Below the pieces are notes generated by a model. It saw nothing but the letters and a program-made list of their open reading frames with translations. It did no database searches and was not told the DNA's origin. DNA of 64,000 nt from CAZUDO01 sp964618895 (GTDB taxonomy: Bacteria > Desulfobacterota > Binatia > DP-6): contig CAZUDO010000127.1 of NCBI GenBank assembly GCA_964618895.1, forward strand, positions 90,779 to 154,778. The letters run 5' to 3'. Positions within the stretch are counted from its first letter, which is position 1; every line of letters starts with the position of its first letter. Positions 10,645-19,400 of the stretch are shown here, in pieces. Made by a program: the position numbers and the translations under genes.

Positions 10645-11661
10645 GTGATCAAGTACCTCGGCTCCAAGCGGGTGCTCATCCCCCGCATCCTCGAGGAAGT
10701 CGAGCGGCTTGCGGACGTGCGCACCATATTGGATGTGTTCTCGGGCACCTCACGGGTGGCCCACGCGCTCAAGGCGCGCGGCCACCGCGTGCACGCCAAC
10801 GATCACAACGTCTACGCCGCGACGCTGGCCACCGCCTACGTCCAGGCCGACCGGCGGCGCTGGCTCGAGCCCGCGCGGCGGCTGATCGCCGAGCTGGATG
10901 CCGTCCCCGGCGTGCCGGGCTGGTTCACCGAGACGTTCTGCGTGCGCGCGCGCTACTTCCAACCCACGAACGGCGCGCGCGTTGACGCGATCCGCGAGCG
11001 CATCGCCTCGCTCGGCCTCGAGCCCGAGCTGGAGGCGGTCGCCCTGGTCAGCCTGATGGAGGCCGCCGACCGCGTGGACTCGACCGTCGGCGTCCAGATG
11101 GCCTACCTCAAGCGCTGGGCGCCGCGCTCGTTCAAGTCGCTGCGGCTTCGGGTGCCGGAGATCCTCGACGGTGAGGGCTCGGCCTCGTGCCTCGAAGCGC
11201 ACGAGGCGGCGCTACGTTTTCCCGCCGACCTCGCCTATCTGGACCCGCCCTACAACCAGCACTCCTACCTCGGCAACTACCACGTCTGGGAATCGCTGGT
11301 GCGCTGGGACAAGCCCGACGTCTATGGCGTTGCGATGAAGCGGGTGGACGTGCGCGAGCGCTCGAGCCCATTCAACCGGAAGGGCCGGATCGCGGACGCG
11401 TTCCGCTCGCTGCTCGACGCGGTGCGGGCGCGCTACCTCGTGGTGTCGTTCAGCAACGAGGGCTATCTGACCGTCGCGGCGCTGCGCGCGATGCTCTGCG
11501 AGCGTGGTTCCGTGCGCGAGGCGGAGCTGCCGCACCGCCGCTATATCGGCTCCAGGATCGGGATCTACAACCCGCAGGGCGAGAAGGTCGGGGTGCCGGG
11601 GCGGACCACCAACCGCGAACATCTCTTCATCGTCGAAATGGAATCGGTGACGACCGCCTGA
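10645..11661 (+). CDS. Orphan DNA adenine methyltransferase (D12/Dam class)
   Basis: The protein has 338 residues from the GTG at 10645. The N-terminal motif X is IKYLGSKR, the AdoMet motif I is DVFSGTSRVA, and the catalytic motif IV is DPPYNQHSY. These define an N6-adenine methyltransferase of the D12 class, closest in style to the FokI/Dam-like group that has KYLGSKR and DPPYN. No restriction endonuclease or specificity gene lies on either side, so it is probably a solitary methyltransferase used for regulation, repair or protection. The recognition site cannot be deduced. Its stop lies one base from the stop of the convergent HxxEH protein. Confidence 0.88.
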   Translation: MIKYLGSKRVLIPRILEEVERLADVRTILDVFSGTSRVAHALKARGHRVHANDHNVYAATLATAYVQADRRRWLEPARRLIAELDAVPGVPGWFTETFCVRARYFQPTNGARVDAIRERIASLGLEPELEAVALVSLMEAADRVDSTVGVQMAYLKRWAPRSFKSLRLRVPEILDGEGSASCLEAHEAALRFPADLAYLDPPYNQHSYLGNYHVWESLVRWDKPDVYGVAMKRVDVRERSSPFNRKGRIADAFRSLLDAVRARYLVVSFSNEGYLTVAALRAMLCERGSVREAELPHRRYIGSRIGIYNPQGEKVGVPGRTTNREHLFIVEMESVTTA

Positions 11662-11662
11662 T

Positions 11663-12364
11663 TCAAGTCCGGCGGTTGTCTCCGGCGCCCACGAAGCGGT
11701 AGTGAGTCTCGCCGCTGAAGTTCATCGCGAAGGACTCCCGCTCGATGAACTCGGCATGGGCGAGGGCCTCCAGCGCGGCCTCGACGCGCGCCCTGGGAAT
11801 GCGGGCGGCGCGGCTCAGCCGGGCCGCGGGCCACGGGTGGGCGGCGTGTCGTGGCAACAGCCGGGCGCACTGCAGCATGTCCGGGTAGAGCGGCGTCAAT
11901 GGCTCACCCGCGAGCGCGGCGTTCATTGTGTCAACCGCGACCTGCGCCGCCATGCCGCCGGACTCGCGGTCCACGCACTCGACGAAGATGTCGCTGCGCT
12001 CGGGGGGCGAGGTGTAGGCGCAGGTCACCCCGCTCAGACGCGGGACGCGATCCAGGAAGCCGAGCATCTCGAGCAGCAGGTGCTCGAGCAGGTGGGCCTG
12101 GTTCGCGGTCGTCTCGCCCTCGACCAGGACGACGCCCCGTGCCCGCGCGTGGCGTGGCGTGCCGAGATCGCGGACCTGGCAGTGGTGGCGGGCCAGGCCC
12201 GGGAAGGCGGCGACGAGCCGCGCCTGCAGTGCCTGGTCGGGGACATCCGGCACGGGCTCCGCGTCCACGATCAGGCGCAGCTTGTCATGGCCAGCCTGGA
12301 ACCGTGGATTCAGCGCTTCGGCCGCCGGGAAAGGCGCGAACGCGATCGAGTGGAGCCGGATCAC
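11663..12364 (-). CDS. Stand-alone cyanophycin-synthetase N-domain-like protein with HxxEH motif
   Basis: The protein has 233 residues from a GTG at 12364, with GGAGG six bases upstream. The central part resembles the N-terminal domain of cyanophycin synthetase (CphA1): FPGLARHHC at 54-62, then AHLLEHLLLEML at 90-101, followed by a beta-rich stretch ending DIFVECVDRESGGMAAQVAVDTMNA. CphA1 has equivalent HHC and GHVxEHVALEL segments. The HLLEH here is an HxxEH (inverted zinc-peptidase) motif, with a further Glu at 99. The CphA1 N-domain has been reported to have a hydrolytic, primer-forming activity. No ATP-grasp or ligase domain follows. The last 65 residues look like a winged-helix module. 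It is the final gene of the small-protein cluster, 88 bp after peptide A. A peptidase acting on the neighbouring small proteins is an attractive but untested guess. Confidence 0.6.
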   Translation of the reverse strand: MIRLHSIAFAPFPAAEALNPRFQAGHDKLRLIVDAEPVPDVPDQALQARLVAAFPGLARHHCQVRDLGTPRHARARGVVLVEGETTANQAHLLEHLLLEMLGFLDRVPRLSGVTCAYTSPPERSDIFVECVDRESGGMAAQVAVDTMNAALAGEPLTPLYPDMLQCARLLPRHAAHPWPAARLSRAARIPRARVEAALEALAHAEFIERESFAMNFSGETHYRFVGAGDNRRT

Positions 12365-12452
12365 CGCGTCCTCCGCGCAACGTCGTTGGAACAAAGGCGA
12401 AGGGCGGGTGGAGGGTGCCCCTGGGTGCCCTCCGTGGCCCCGCCGCGATAGA

Positions 12453-12659
12453 TTACGTACCGCCGAACTTCGTCTCCTCCAGATCCAGTGTGCCATGGAG
12501 GATGACGCGATACTCACCGGTCTCCAGGTTGTACGAATCGACCTTGGCCTTGGCCGTCACCGAGTTGCCGAGCAGCTCCCCGACACCCCGGGTGAGCGAC
12601 GCCGGCGACGCGGGCGTGCGCTCGATGGCGGACAGGTCCGCGGGACTGATTCTTGGCAT
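12453..12659 (-). CDS. Small conserved protein A (68 aa), paralogue of B
   Basis: The ATG at 12659 is chosen over one 12 bases earlier because it gives exactly the same length and N-terminus (MPR) as its paralogue, and because GGAAGGTGGAG lies upstream. The N-terminal half has a Ser/Pro/Thr stretch (IERTPASPASL). The C-terminal half has the strongly conserved core TGEYRVILHGTLDLEETKF. By hand alignment it matches protein B at about 35 of 68 positions without gaps. There is no signal peptide, membrane segment or Cys. It resembles neither a toxin-antitoxin pair nor a ribosomal protein. It could be a precursor peptide, a structural beta-hairpin protein or a substrate of the HxxEH protein downstream. 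Confidence 0.7.
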   Translation of the reverse strand: MPRISPADLSAIERTPASPASLTRGVGELLGNSVTAKAKVDSYNLETGEYRVILHGTLDLEETKFGGT

Positions 12660-12694
12660 GGCCTTCTCCACCTTCCGGCGTCATCGCCGGAGGC

Positions 12695-12901
12695 TCAGAG
12701 TTCGTCGAACTTCGTGTCCTCCTTGTCGAGCGTGCCGTGCAGCACGATGCGGTACTCCCCGGTTTCGGGATTGATGAGCTCCACCTTCGCCCGCGCATTG
12801 ACCGAGCTCATGATCATCTCGCTCAGCTTGCTGCGCAGTGAGGACGGAGACGTGGGCGAACGTTCGATCGTGTTCACGTCGTGAATACGGAATCGCGGCA
12901 T
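12695..12901 (-). CDS. Small conserved protein B (68 aa), paralogue of A
   Basis: This 68-residue protein is preceded by a near-ideal ribosome site (GGGAGGTGATTCAGG before the ATG), so it is probably made in quantity. It shares the MPR start, the IERSPTSPSSL segment and the C-terminal core TGEYRIVLHGTLDKEDTKF with protein A, 35 bp downstream. Conservation is highest in the C-terminal 30 residues, where A and B differ mainly by conservative swaps. This means the sequence is under selection and is not a chance reading frame. There is no export signal. Its function is unknown. Confidence 0.75.
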   Translation of the reverse strand: MPRFRIHDVNTIERSPTSPSSLRSKLSEMIMSSVNARAKVELINPETGEYRIVLHGTLDKEDTKFDEL

Positions 12902-13008
12902 CCTGAATCACCTCCCTTCCCTGGGACGGCCGGTCGAGGACGGGGAACCGTCAGGGGCTCAAACGTCGGCCCCCATCCCCGCCGACCGTCAGTCTGCCCC
13001 GATCCGAG

Positions 13009-13221
13009 TCACAAGAGACGTTCCTCGTCCGGGGAATCCGATGCAACGGCGCTGCAGGCGAACACCCGGCGGTAACCGCCACGCGCGGGCTCGAGCCGCA
13101 CGGCAGAAACCGTGGCGGGAGCGCCGCCCGCGCGGCGCTCCGTCTCCGCGAGCGGGGTCTCGGCCCGTTCGGGTTGCGCCACGGCCTCCGCCGCGGGATG
13201 TTCCACATCCAGCTTCGCCAT
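13009..13221 (-). CDS. Small protein C (70 aa), divergent relative of A and B
   Basis: The ATG at 13221 follows AAGGAG at good spacing. The first 35 residues are Ala/Glu/Pro-rich and unlike A and B. From residue 40 the pattern VRLEPARGGYRRV lines up with VELINPETGEYRIV of protein B, placing P45, G48, Y50, R51 and V53 at identical positions. The tail differs and contains one Cys. It therefore looks like a diverged third copy in the same leftward cluster, 107 bp before B. The call rests on the ribosome site, the synteny and this short alignment. Confidence 0.5.
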   Translation of the reverse strand: MAKLDVEHPAAEAVAQPERAETPLAETERRAGGAPATVSAVRLEPARGGYRRVFACSAVASDSPDEERLL

Positions 13222-13262
13222 GCTCACTCCTTCATTTCCGGCGGCCCTGATCGCCGGGGGCT

Positions 13263-13499
13263 TCAGCCGAAGCTCCAGAAACTATCGGTCGCGGACGGCG
13301 GCGGACGACGCACCGTGTTGCGCTCGCGGTCCGTCGCGTCGCACGACTCGCTGGAGGCGGGGCTGTGCGCAGGCGGGTCGGGCGTGACGGCGTCCGGCGG
13401 ATGCGACCGCCCGGCGTCGCGCGCCCGCGCTGGATTCACCGCGCGCTTGCGTGGCGAGGACATCTGCTCCATGAGCCACTTCTGTTCGGAGTGGGTCAA
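13263..13499 (-). CDS. Possible small hypothetical protein (78 aa) at the head of the peptide cluster
   Basis: A frame from a TTG at 13499 (or an internal ATG at 13472) ends 41 bp before protein C. It is hydrophilic, rich in Arg, Pro and Ser, with a hydrophobic aromatic end (DSFWSFG). It lacks the GEYR core of its neighbours, and its ribosome site is weak. Position and orientation suit the first gene of the cluster, but the evidence that it is translated is thin. Confidence 0.25.
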   Translation of the reverse strand: MTHSEQKWLMEQMSSPRKRAVNPARARDAGRSHPPDAVTPDPPAHSPASSESCDATDRERNTVRRPPPSATDSFWSFG

Positions 13500-13635
13500 T
13501 GCGTGTCCCCCATTCCCCGGCAGGCCGGGAGCGCCCGCAGCGCCCCGGGTCGCGCGACCGTCGCCGCGCCGACCCCGATCCGAATGTCGGGACTCCACAA
13601 CCGCATCCTTACCTGCCGCCGCCAGGGCGCCGCCA

Positions 13636-13670
13636 AGAAAAACGGTCCCTGGCGTGTGTCTCCAAGGACC
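13636..13670 (-). terminator. Rho-independent terminator, leftward
   Basis: On the minus strand, GGTCCTTGG and CCAGGGACC pair over nine base pairs (one G-T) around a 9-base loop and are followed by G and five T. It lies about 345 bp after the TPR gene's stop and 140 bp before the peptide cluster. It would therefore end the TPR transcript and separate the cluster as its own transcription unit. Alternatively, it could be an attenuator in the cluster's leader. Confidence 0.65.
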
Positions 13671-14014
13671 CTCGTACTCCCTCGACAGCGCATCGCGCTG
13701 AGAGGGATCCCAGCGGCAGCCTCCCTTCTGCGTTTGGCTCAACGAAAGTCACGCTAAACTCGGCCCCGATGCGTGTCAACAAAAAGACGCACGGAATCGC
13801 GACGCCGCGCGGAGGTCGGCTGGCATCGGGGAATGCCTGCGCTCCGGGACGTGCCGGATCGCGGCTCCTTCCACGACGCGCGCGCGGGATGGCCGCGTTG
13901 CATCGCGCTTGCGGACGCTGGCCACGTCGTGACGGCACCGATCGCAGTGTCGCGCACCTATTCCGGGCGCATCGCCTCCCGTTGCGTCGCGTAAGGGCTC
14001 GCCGCGCGAGGGAA
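13671..14014. other. Intergenic stretch without a supported gene
   Basis: Between the terminator and the TPR gene's stop, several frames are open on both strands. None has a plausible start, protein-like composition or recognisable motif. I see nothing else structured here. Confidence 0.5.
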
Positions 14015-15673
14015 CTAGAAACTCGAGGCGCTCAGGGTCACGTCCGCGCGCGCCCACGCCTTGCGGAACCGCTCCTCCACCTCGGCGGCTTCCGCATCGG
14101 CCTTGCGCGCGCGCAGGCATTTTGCGAGGCCGTAGAGCGACCAGCCGTTCTCGGGGTTGGTGGCGAGGTCCTCCCGGTAGGCGCTCTCGGCGGCGGACAG
14201 GCGGCCGGCCGCGAGCAGCACCGCGCCCAACTGCTGGCGCACGGGCAGGAACCACGCTGGTGGCTCGTCGTAGTGGAGCGCCGACTCCTCGGCGATCGCC
14301 GCATGGAGGTGCCGCACAGACTCGTCGACCCGTCCGCGGCGGGCGGCGATCTCGCCGTCGAGTGCGTGCGTTGCGAGCCTGAGGAGCGCCGCCGAAGAGT
14401 TGAACGAGACCATCGCGTCGCGCGGCATGGCGGCGGCGATCGCCTTCACGCTATCGCGCGCGACACGGGCCTGCCGCAGCCTCGCGGTCGCCGCGAACGC
14501 GAGGCCGCGCGCCCAGTGCCACATGCCGCGCGTGAAGCGAAGATCGGCGGGCGGGGCAGGCTCGGCGAGGATCTCGGGCCAGCGGCCGAAGCGCACCAGC
14601 GCGTAGAGCACGGTCGGCGACACGAACTCGAGCATCGGCATCTGACGCAGCATCGCGACCGGCACGAGCGGCTCCAACCGCCGGGCGGCCGCCAGCGCCG
14701 CCTCGCCGCGGCCGGCGAGGCAAGCCGCCGACCAGATGAAGTGGATGTTGTGCGGGACATACATCATCGGGTAGAGGCCTTCGGGCTTGTGGGCCGCCAC
14801 GTAGAGGCTGTCCACCCGCGCCGCGCGCACGTTGGCGGCTTCGGAGTCGGCGTAGCGGCCGATCCGGTGCCAAATGTGCGCGGGCATGTGAACCAAGTGC
14901 CCGGCATCAGGCACGAGGGAGCCGAGCCGCTCGGCGGAAGGCGCCGCGCGTTCGGGAGTCCGCGACGCCTCGACCGCGTGGATGTAGAAGTGGTTCGCCC
15001 CCGGATGGTCGGGCGATCGCCTGAGCACCGCCTCGAGGGTGGCGACGATCTCGTCGGTGCCCGGGCTGGGCTTGCCATCGTGGGTCCAGAAGTTCCAGGG
15101 GTTCAGGTCCATCAGCGCCTCCGCGAACAACGCGCCCGCGTCGGCATCGGCGGGAAAGCGCTTCCACACCTCGCGCATGGCGTTTACATAGGCCGAGTCC
15201 ATCGCCACGCGGCTCGGGCGTCGAGATTCCTTTGGATCGGCGTAGCGCCTCGCCAGGGCCAGGACATAGGCCCGCTCAGCATCGCTCGCCGCGGGCGCGA
15301 GCGCGAGAGCCTGCTGCAGGGCGTCCCAAGCCGGTTGGTCGGCGGTGGAATCCATCGGGAAGTTGATGTTGGGCCCATGGGCGAGGGCGATGCCCCAGAA
15401 GACCATCGCGCAGTTGGGATCCAACTTCGCCGCCTCGCTGAATGCCGCGATCGCCTGCGCGTGGTTGAAACCGTAGGCGAGGACCAGTCCCTGGTCGAAG
15501 TAGCGCTGAGCCCCGGGCGAAGCGGTGGTGATCGGGTGGCGCCAGGCGCCGAGATCGAAGAGCGGCGCCGTGGTCGCGGCCCCGGTCGGCGGTGGGTGTG
15601 GGTGGTCCTGGGCAAAGGCGGCGGGCGCGGCGATGAGCGCGGCGATGCACAGGGGAATGATGCGTGCGAGCAT
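14015..15673 (-). CDS. Exported TPR-repeat protein
   Basis: The protein has 552 residues from the ATG at 15673 (AGGAG upstream). A Sec signal peptide (LCIAALIAAPAAFAQ) is followed by helical repeats. The clearest TPR units are near the N-terminus (GLVLAYGFNHAQAIAAFSEAAKLDPNCAM) and the C-terminus (GAVLLAAGRLSAAESAYREDLATNPENGWSLYGLAKCL). The middle holds the conserved blocks HPGANHFYIHAVEAS and AGHLVHMPAHIWHRIGRY, which recur in a family of periplasmic TPR proteins of unknown function. The His-rich HMPAHI block might bind a metal or ligand. It is probably periplasmic and monocistronic. Confidence 0.85.
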   Translation of the reverse strand: MLARIIPLCIAALIAAPAAFAQDHPHPPPTGAATTAPLFDLGAWRHPITTASPGAQRYFDQGLVLAYGFNHAQAIAAFSEAAKLDPNCAMVFWGIALAHGPNINFPMDSTADQPAWDALQQALALAPAASDAERAYVLALARRYADPKESRRPSRVAMDSAYVNAMREVWKRFPADADAGALFAEALMDLNPWNFWTHDGKPSPGTDEIVATLEAVLRRSPDHPGANHFYIHAVEASRTPERAAPSAERLGSLVPDAGHLVHMPAHIWHRIGRYADSEAANVRAARVDSLYVAAHKPEGLYPMMYVPHNIHFIWSAACLAGRGEAALAAARRLEPLVPVAMLRQMPMLEFVSPTVLYALVRFGRWPEILAEPAPPADLRFTRGMWHWARGLAFAATARLRQARVARDSVKAIAAAMPRDAMVSFNSSAALLRLATHALDGEIAARRGRVDESVRHLHAAIAEESALHYDEPPAWFLPVRQQLGAVLLAAGRLSAAESAYREDLATNPENGWSLYGLAKCLRARKADAEAAEVEERFRKAWARADVTLSASSF

Positions 15674-15864
15674 GGCGTGGCTCCTGCGTGACGTGAGTTC
15701 GATCCGGAAAACAGTCCGAAAGCTAATCGGGGCGGACCGTGCGGTCAACGGCCGGCAGTGGGCGGTGAACTCCCGTCCAGGTAATGCCGATAACCTGCCG
15801 GAGATGGCGGACCAGGTCCCGACCACTGAGGTCGGTCGGGGCGCCCGGGATGAAGGAGGTCCTC

Positions 15865-16350
15865 ATGTCACATCGGACGATCGCGGTCGTCGCCCTGTCG
15901 TTGTGCGCGCTGGCCGCCGCCGGCTGCGGCGCGAAGCAGCCCGCGCTGCCCCATGCCGTCTACGCGAACTCGATCCCCATCTATCCCGGCGCCGTCCTCG
16001 AGAACGTGATGGGGAGCACAAGCATGGGCGATACGCCCGAGTCCATGTCGGACGGAATGGCCTGGTTCTTCGAGGTCGAGGCCCGGGCCGCCAAGATGGT
16101 TGCTTTCTACGAGCGGAAGCTGCCGAACGCGAAGCGCGATCCTGACTGGGAGGACGGTGTGCGGCTGGTGTGGGCGCCCGAGAACGCGGCGCCCGGCGAA
16201 GAGCTTTCGGTGGTGATTGACGAGAACAAGCTGAGCATTCGGGAAGAGGTCAGGCCCGGCAAGCGCCCGGGAAATCCCAACGAGATGAGTCAGGGCATCG
16301 CGTCCGGACTGAGCGGGGCCGCCGGCGGGGGCTCGAGCGACGACGACTGA
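15865..16350 (+). CDS. Putative lipoprotein (161 aa)
   Basis: The ATG at 15865 follows AAGGAGGT. A signal sequence ends in a lipobox (LAAAGC), so the mature protein should be lipid-anchored. The body contains SIPIYPGAVLENVMG and FFEVEARAAKMVAFYERKLPNA, a pattern seen in small lipoproteins that pair a YPGA motif with a helix-rich YxxKLP segment. The C-terminus is Gly/Ser/Asp-rich (GGGSSDDD). The function is unknown. It converges on nrdJ, with a strong hairpin between them. Confidence 0.72.
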   Translation: MSHRTIAVVALSLCALAAAGCGAKQPALPHAVYANSIPIYPGAVLENVMGSTSMGDTPESMSDGMAWFFEVEARAAKMVAFYERKLPNAKRDPDWEDGVRLVWAPENAAPGEELSVVIDENKLSIREEVRPGKRPGNPNEMSQGIASGLSGAAGGGSSDDD

Positions 16351-16427
16351 CTCGTGCAACGGCACCCGTCCGGTGCGGCCGCCGGGTGGAAATTCGAAGA
16401 TCCGGCCGCTGGTGCGCCGCGAACACG

Positions 16428-16455
16428 ACGGGCGGGGTCGAATGACCCCGCCCGT
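16428..16455. terminator. Perfect 12-bp hairpin between convergent genes
   Basis: ACGGGCGGGGTC and its exact complement flank a GAAT loop. It sits 78 bp after the lipoprotein stop and 40 bp after the nrdJ stop. No T run follows on either strand, so it would be a stable bidirectional pause or 3'-end processing hairpin and not a textbook terminator. Confidence 0.6.
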
Positions 16456-16494
16456 TCGAATGTCACGCGTGGAACCGACGCGAGTCGCCTGCCG

Positions 16495-19400
16495 CTACGA
16501 ACAGCCCAGCGAGTTCCCGCAGTTGAGACACTTGTAGCAGGTGCCGTTGCGAATGGTGATGTGCCCGCACAGGTCGCAGATCGGGGCGTCGCCCGGGAAC
16601 TTGGCCAGCATCGCGTCCTGTCCGCTCTCAACCGCAATGTGAGGCCGGCGCGCTGAAGACGGCGCCGCCGCCAACGACGCCGTTGCCGCCGGCGCGGCGG
16701 GCGAATCCTTCTTGCCGTGACCGTGCCCGTTCGGGCCGCGGTGATGCTCGAACCCGACCGGCTTGCCGGTGGCGTGCTCGACCGTGCGCACCATGCCGAG
16801 CTCCTCGGGCTTCACCTGCGCGAGATCGGTGCGATCCAGGTACTCGAGCCCGAGCACGCGGAACACGTAGTCCACGACGCTGGTGCACAGCCGGATGTTG
16901 TCGTGCCCGTCCACCCGGCCGTGCGGCTCGAAGCGCGTGAACGTGAACTGGTCCACCAGGTCGTTGAGCGGCACGCCGTACTGGAGACCCACCGAGACCG
17001 CGATGGCGAAGCAGTTCATCATGCTCCGGAACGCCGCGCCCTCCTTGTGCATATCAATGAAGATCTCGCCCACCGTGCCGTCTTCATACTCGCCGGTGCG
17101 CAGGAACACCTTGTGGCCGCTGATGCGCGACTCCTGCGTGAAGCCGTGGCGCCGCTTGGGCAGCCGCCGCCGGCGCAGCTTGGGATGGGTGGGCTCGACG
17201 GCCGGCTCCTCGAGCTTCTTGCCGGTGACGAGCGGCTGCGACAGCTTGCTGCCGTCGCGGTAGAGGGCCACCGCCTTGATCCCCGAGCGCCACGATTCGA
17301 AGTAGATCTGCTCGACGTCCTTGACGGTGGCGTCGTTCGGCAGATTGACGGTCTTGCTGATGGCCCCCGAGATGAACGGTTGGACGGCCGCCATCATGCG
17401 AATGTGGCCGGTCGCATGGATGAAGCGCGTGCCGAAGGGGCCGCACCGGTTGGCGCAGTCGAAGGCCGGCAGGTGCGACGGCGACAGGCCGGGCGCCCCC
17501 TCGACCGTGAGGCTGCCGCAGATCGCGGCGTTGGCCTCGGCGATCTGGTCGTCGGTGTAGCCGAGAACCGTGAGCGCGCAGAAGGTCGGCTTCTCGCGCT
17601 CCTGCATGCTGACGCCGAGGCGCGTGAGGGTGTCGTCGTTCATCACCCCGCGCACGAAGGCGAAACGCACGTCGAGCATGCCCGGCAGGGTCCTTTCGAT
17701 GTGGTCAATCTCGGGCCCGGCGAGCCCCCGCTCGGTCAGCGTGGCGCGATTGATTTGGGGCGCGTCCAGGAGCGAGCCCGTGCCCAGCGCGTAGCGGATG
17801 ATGCGCGCGATGGCCGGGTCGTCGTAGCCCAGGCGCCGGAGCGCCCCCGGCACCGACTGGTTGACGATCTTGAAGTAGCCGCCGCCGGCCAGCTTCTTGA
17901 ACTTGACCAGCGCGAAGTCCGGCTCGACCCCGGTGGTGTCGCAGTCCATGAGCAGGCCGATGGTGCCGGTCGGCGCCAGCACGGTGGCCTGCGCGTTGCG
18001 GTACCCGTGCAGTCCCCCCAGGGCGAGCGCCCGGTCCCAGCACTCGATCCCCGCCGCTCTCAGATCCCGCGGGGCGAGCGAAGCGTCAATCGTGCGCGCC
18101 GCCTCGCGGTGCAGGCGGATGACTTCGAGCATGCTCTCGCGGTTGACCGCGAAGCCCTCGAACGCTCCTTTGCTGGCGGCCATCTCGGCCGACAGCGCGT
18201 AGGCCTCGCCGGTCAGGAGCGCGGTCAGACACGCCGCGGTGGCGCGCGCCCCCTCGCTGTCGTAGGGCAGTCCCTGCATCATCAGCAGCGTGCCGAGGTT
18301 GGCGTAGCCGAGGCCCAGCGGCCGGAACTCGTACGAGCGCTTGGCGATGGTCTCGGTCGGGTAGGAGGCGAGCCCGACCAGGATCTCCTGGGCGAGAAAG
18401 AACACGCGGATCGCGTGCTTGTAACCGTCAATGTCGAAGGTGCCGTCCGCGCGCATGAACTTCATCAGGTTCACGCTCGCGAGGTTGCAGGAGGTGTTGT
18501 CCAAGAAAACAAATTCGGAGCACGGATTCGTCGCGTTGATCCGATCCGTGGTCTTGCAGGTGTGCCAGCGCTGGATGGTGTCGTCGAACTGGACGCCCGG
18601 ATCGGCGCACTTCCAGGCGGACTCGGCGATCTCGCGCCACAGCTCGCGGGCGCGCAGGGTCTCGTGCACCTGGCCGGTGGTGCGGAAGGTCGTCTGCCAC
18701 GACCCGTCGTTCACCACCCCGTCCATGAACGCGTCGGATATGCGCACGGAGTTGTTCGAGTTTTGCCCCGAGACGGTGCCGTAGGCCTCGCCGTTAAAGT
18801 CCGAGGAGTAGCCGGCGGCGACCAGGGCCGCCACCTTCTTCTCCTCGCGCATCTTCCAGCGGATGAAATCGAGGATCTCGGGGTGGTCCATGTCGAGCAC
18901 CACCATCTTGGCGGCGCGCCGCGTGGTGCCGCCCGACTTGGTGGCGCCGGCGCCGCGGTCGAGCACTTCGAGGAACGACATCAGCCCCGAGGAGGTGCCG
19001 CCGCCCGAGAGCTTCTCCATGCGGCCGCGCAGCTTGGAGAAATTCGTGCCCGTGCCGGAGCCGAATTTGAAGACCCGCGCCTCGTTCCGGGCCAGCTCGA
19101 AGATGGACATGAGGTCGTCGCCCACCGACTGGATGAAGCAGGCCGAGATCTGGGGCTTCGAGTAGGAGTCCTCGGTGACCCGCACCTCGCGGGTGGTGGG
19201 GTCGAAATAGAAGTTCCCGCCCGAGCCGGCGATGCCGTACTCATGGTAGAGGCCGCAGTTGAACCACACCGGCGAGTTGAACGCGCCGATCTGGTTCACC
19301 AGCAGATAGGCGAGTTCCGCCTCGAAGGCGTCGGCGTCCTCGATGGTCGCGAAGTAGCCCCCCTGGGACTCGCCGTCGCGGCGGACGGTGCGGGCGATCC

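Noticed and set aside
12453..12901. Toxin-antitoxin pair for proteins A and B
   Set aside because: The two are paralogues of equal length with no toxin or DNA-binding motif, unlike a TA pair.
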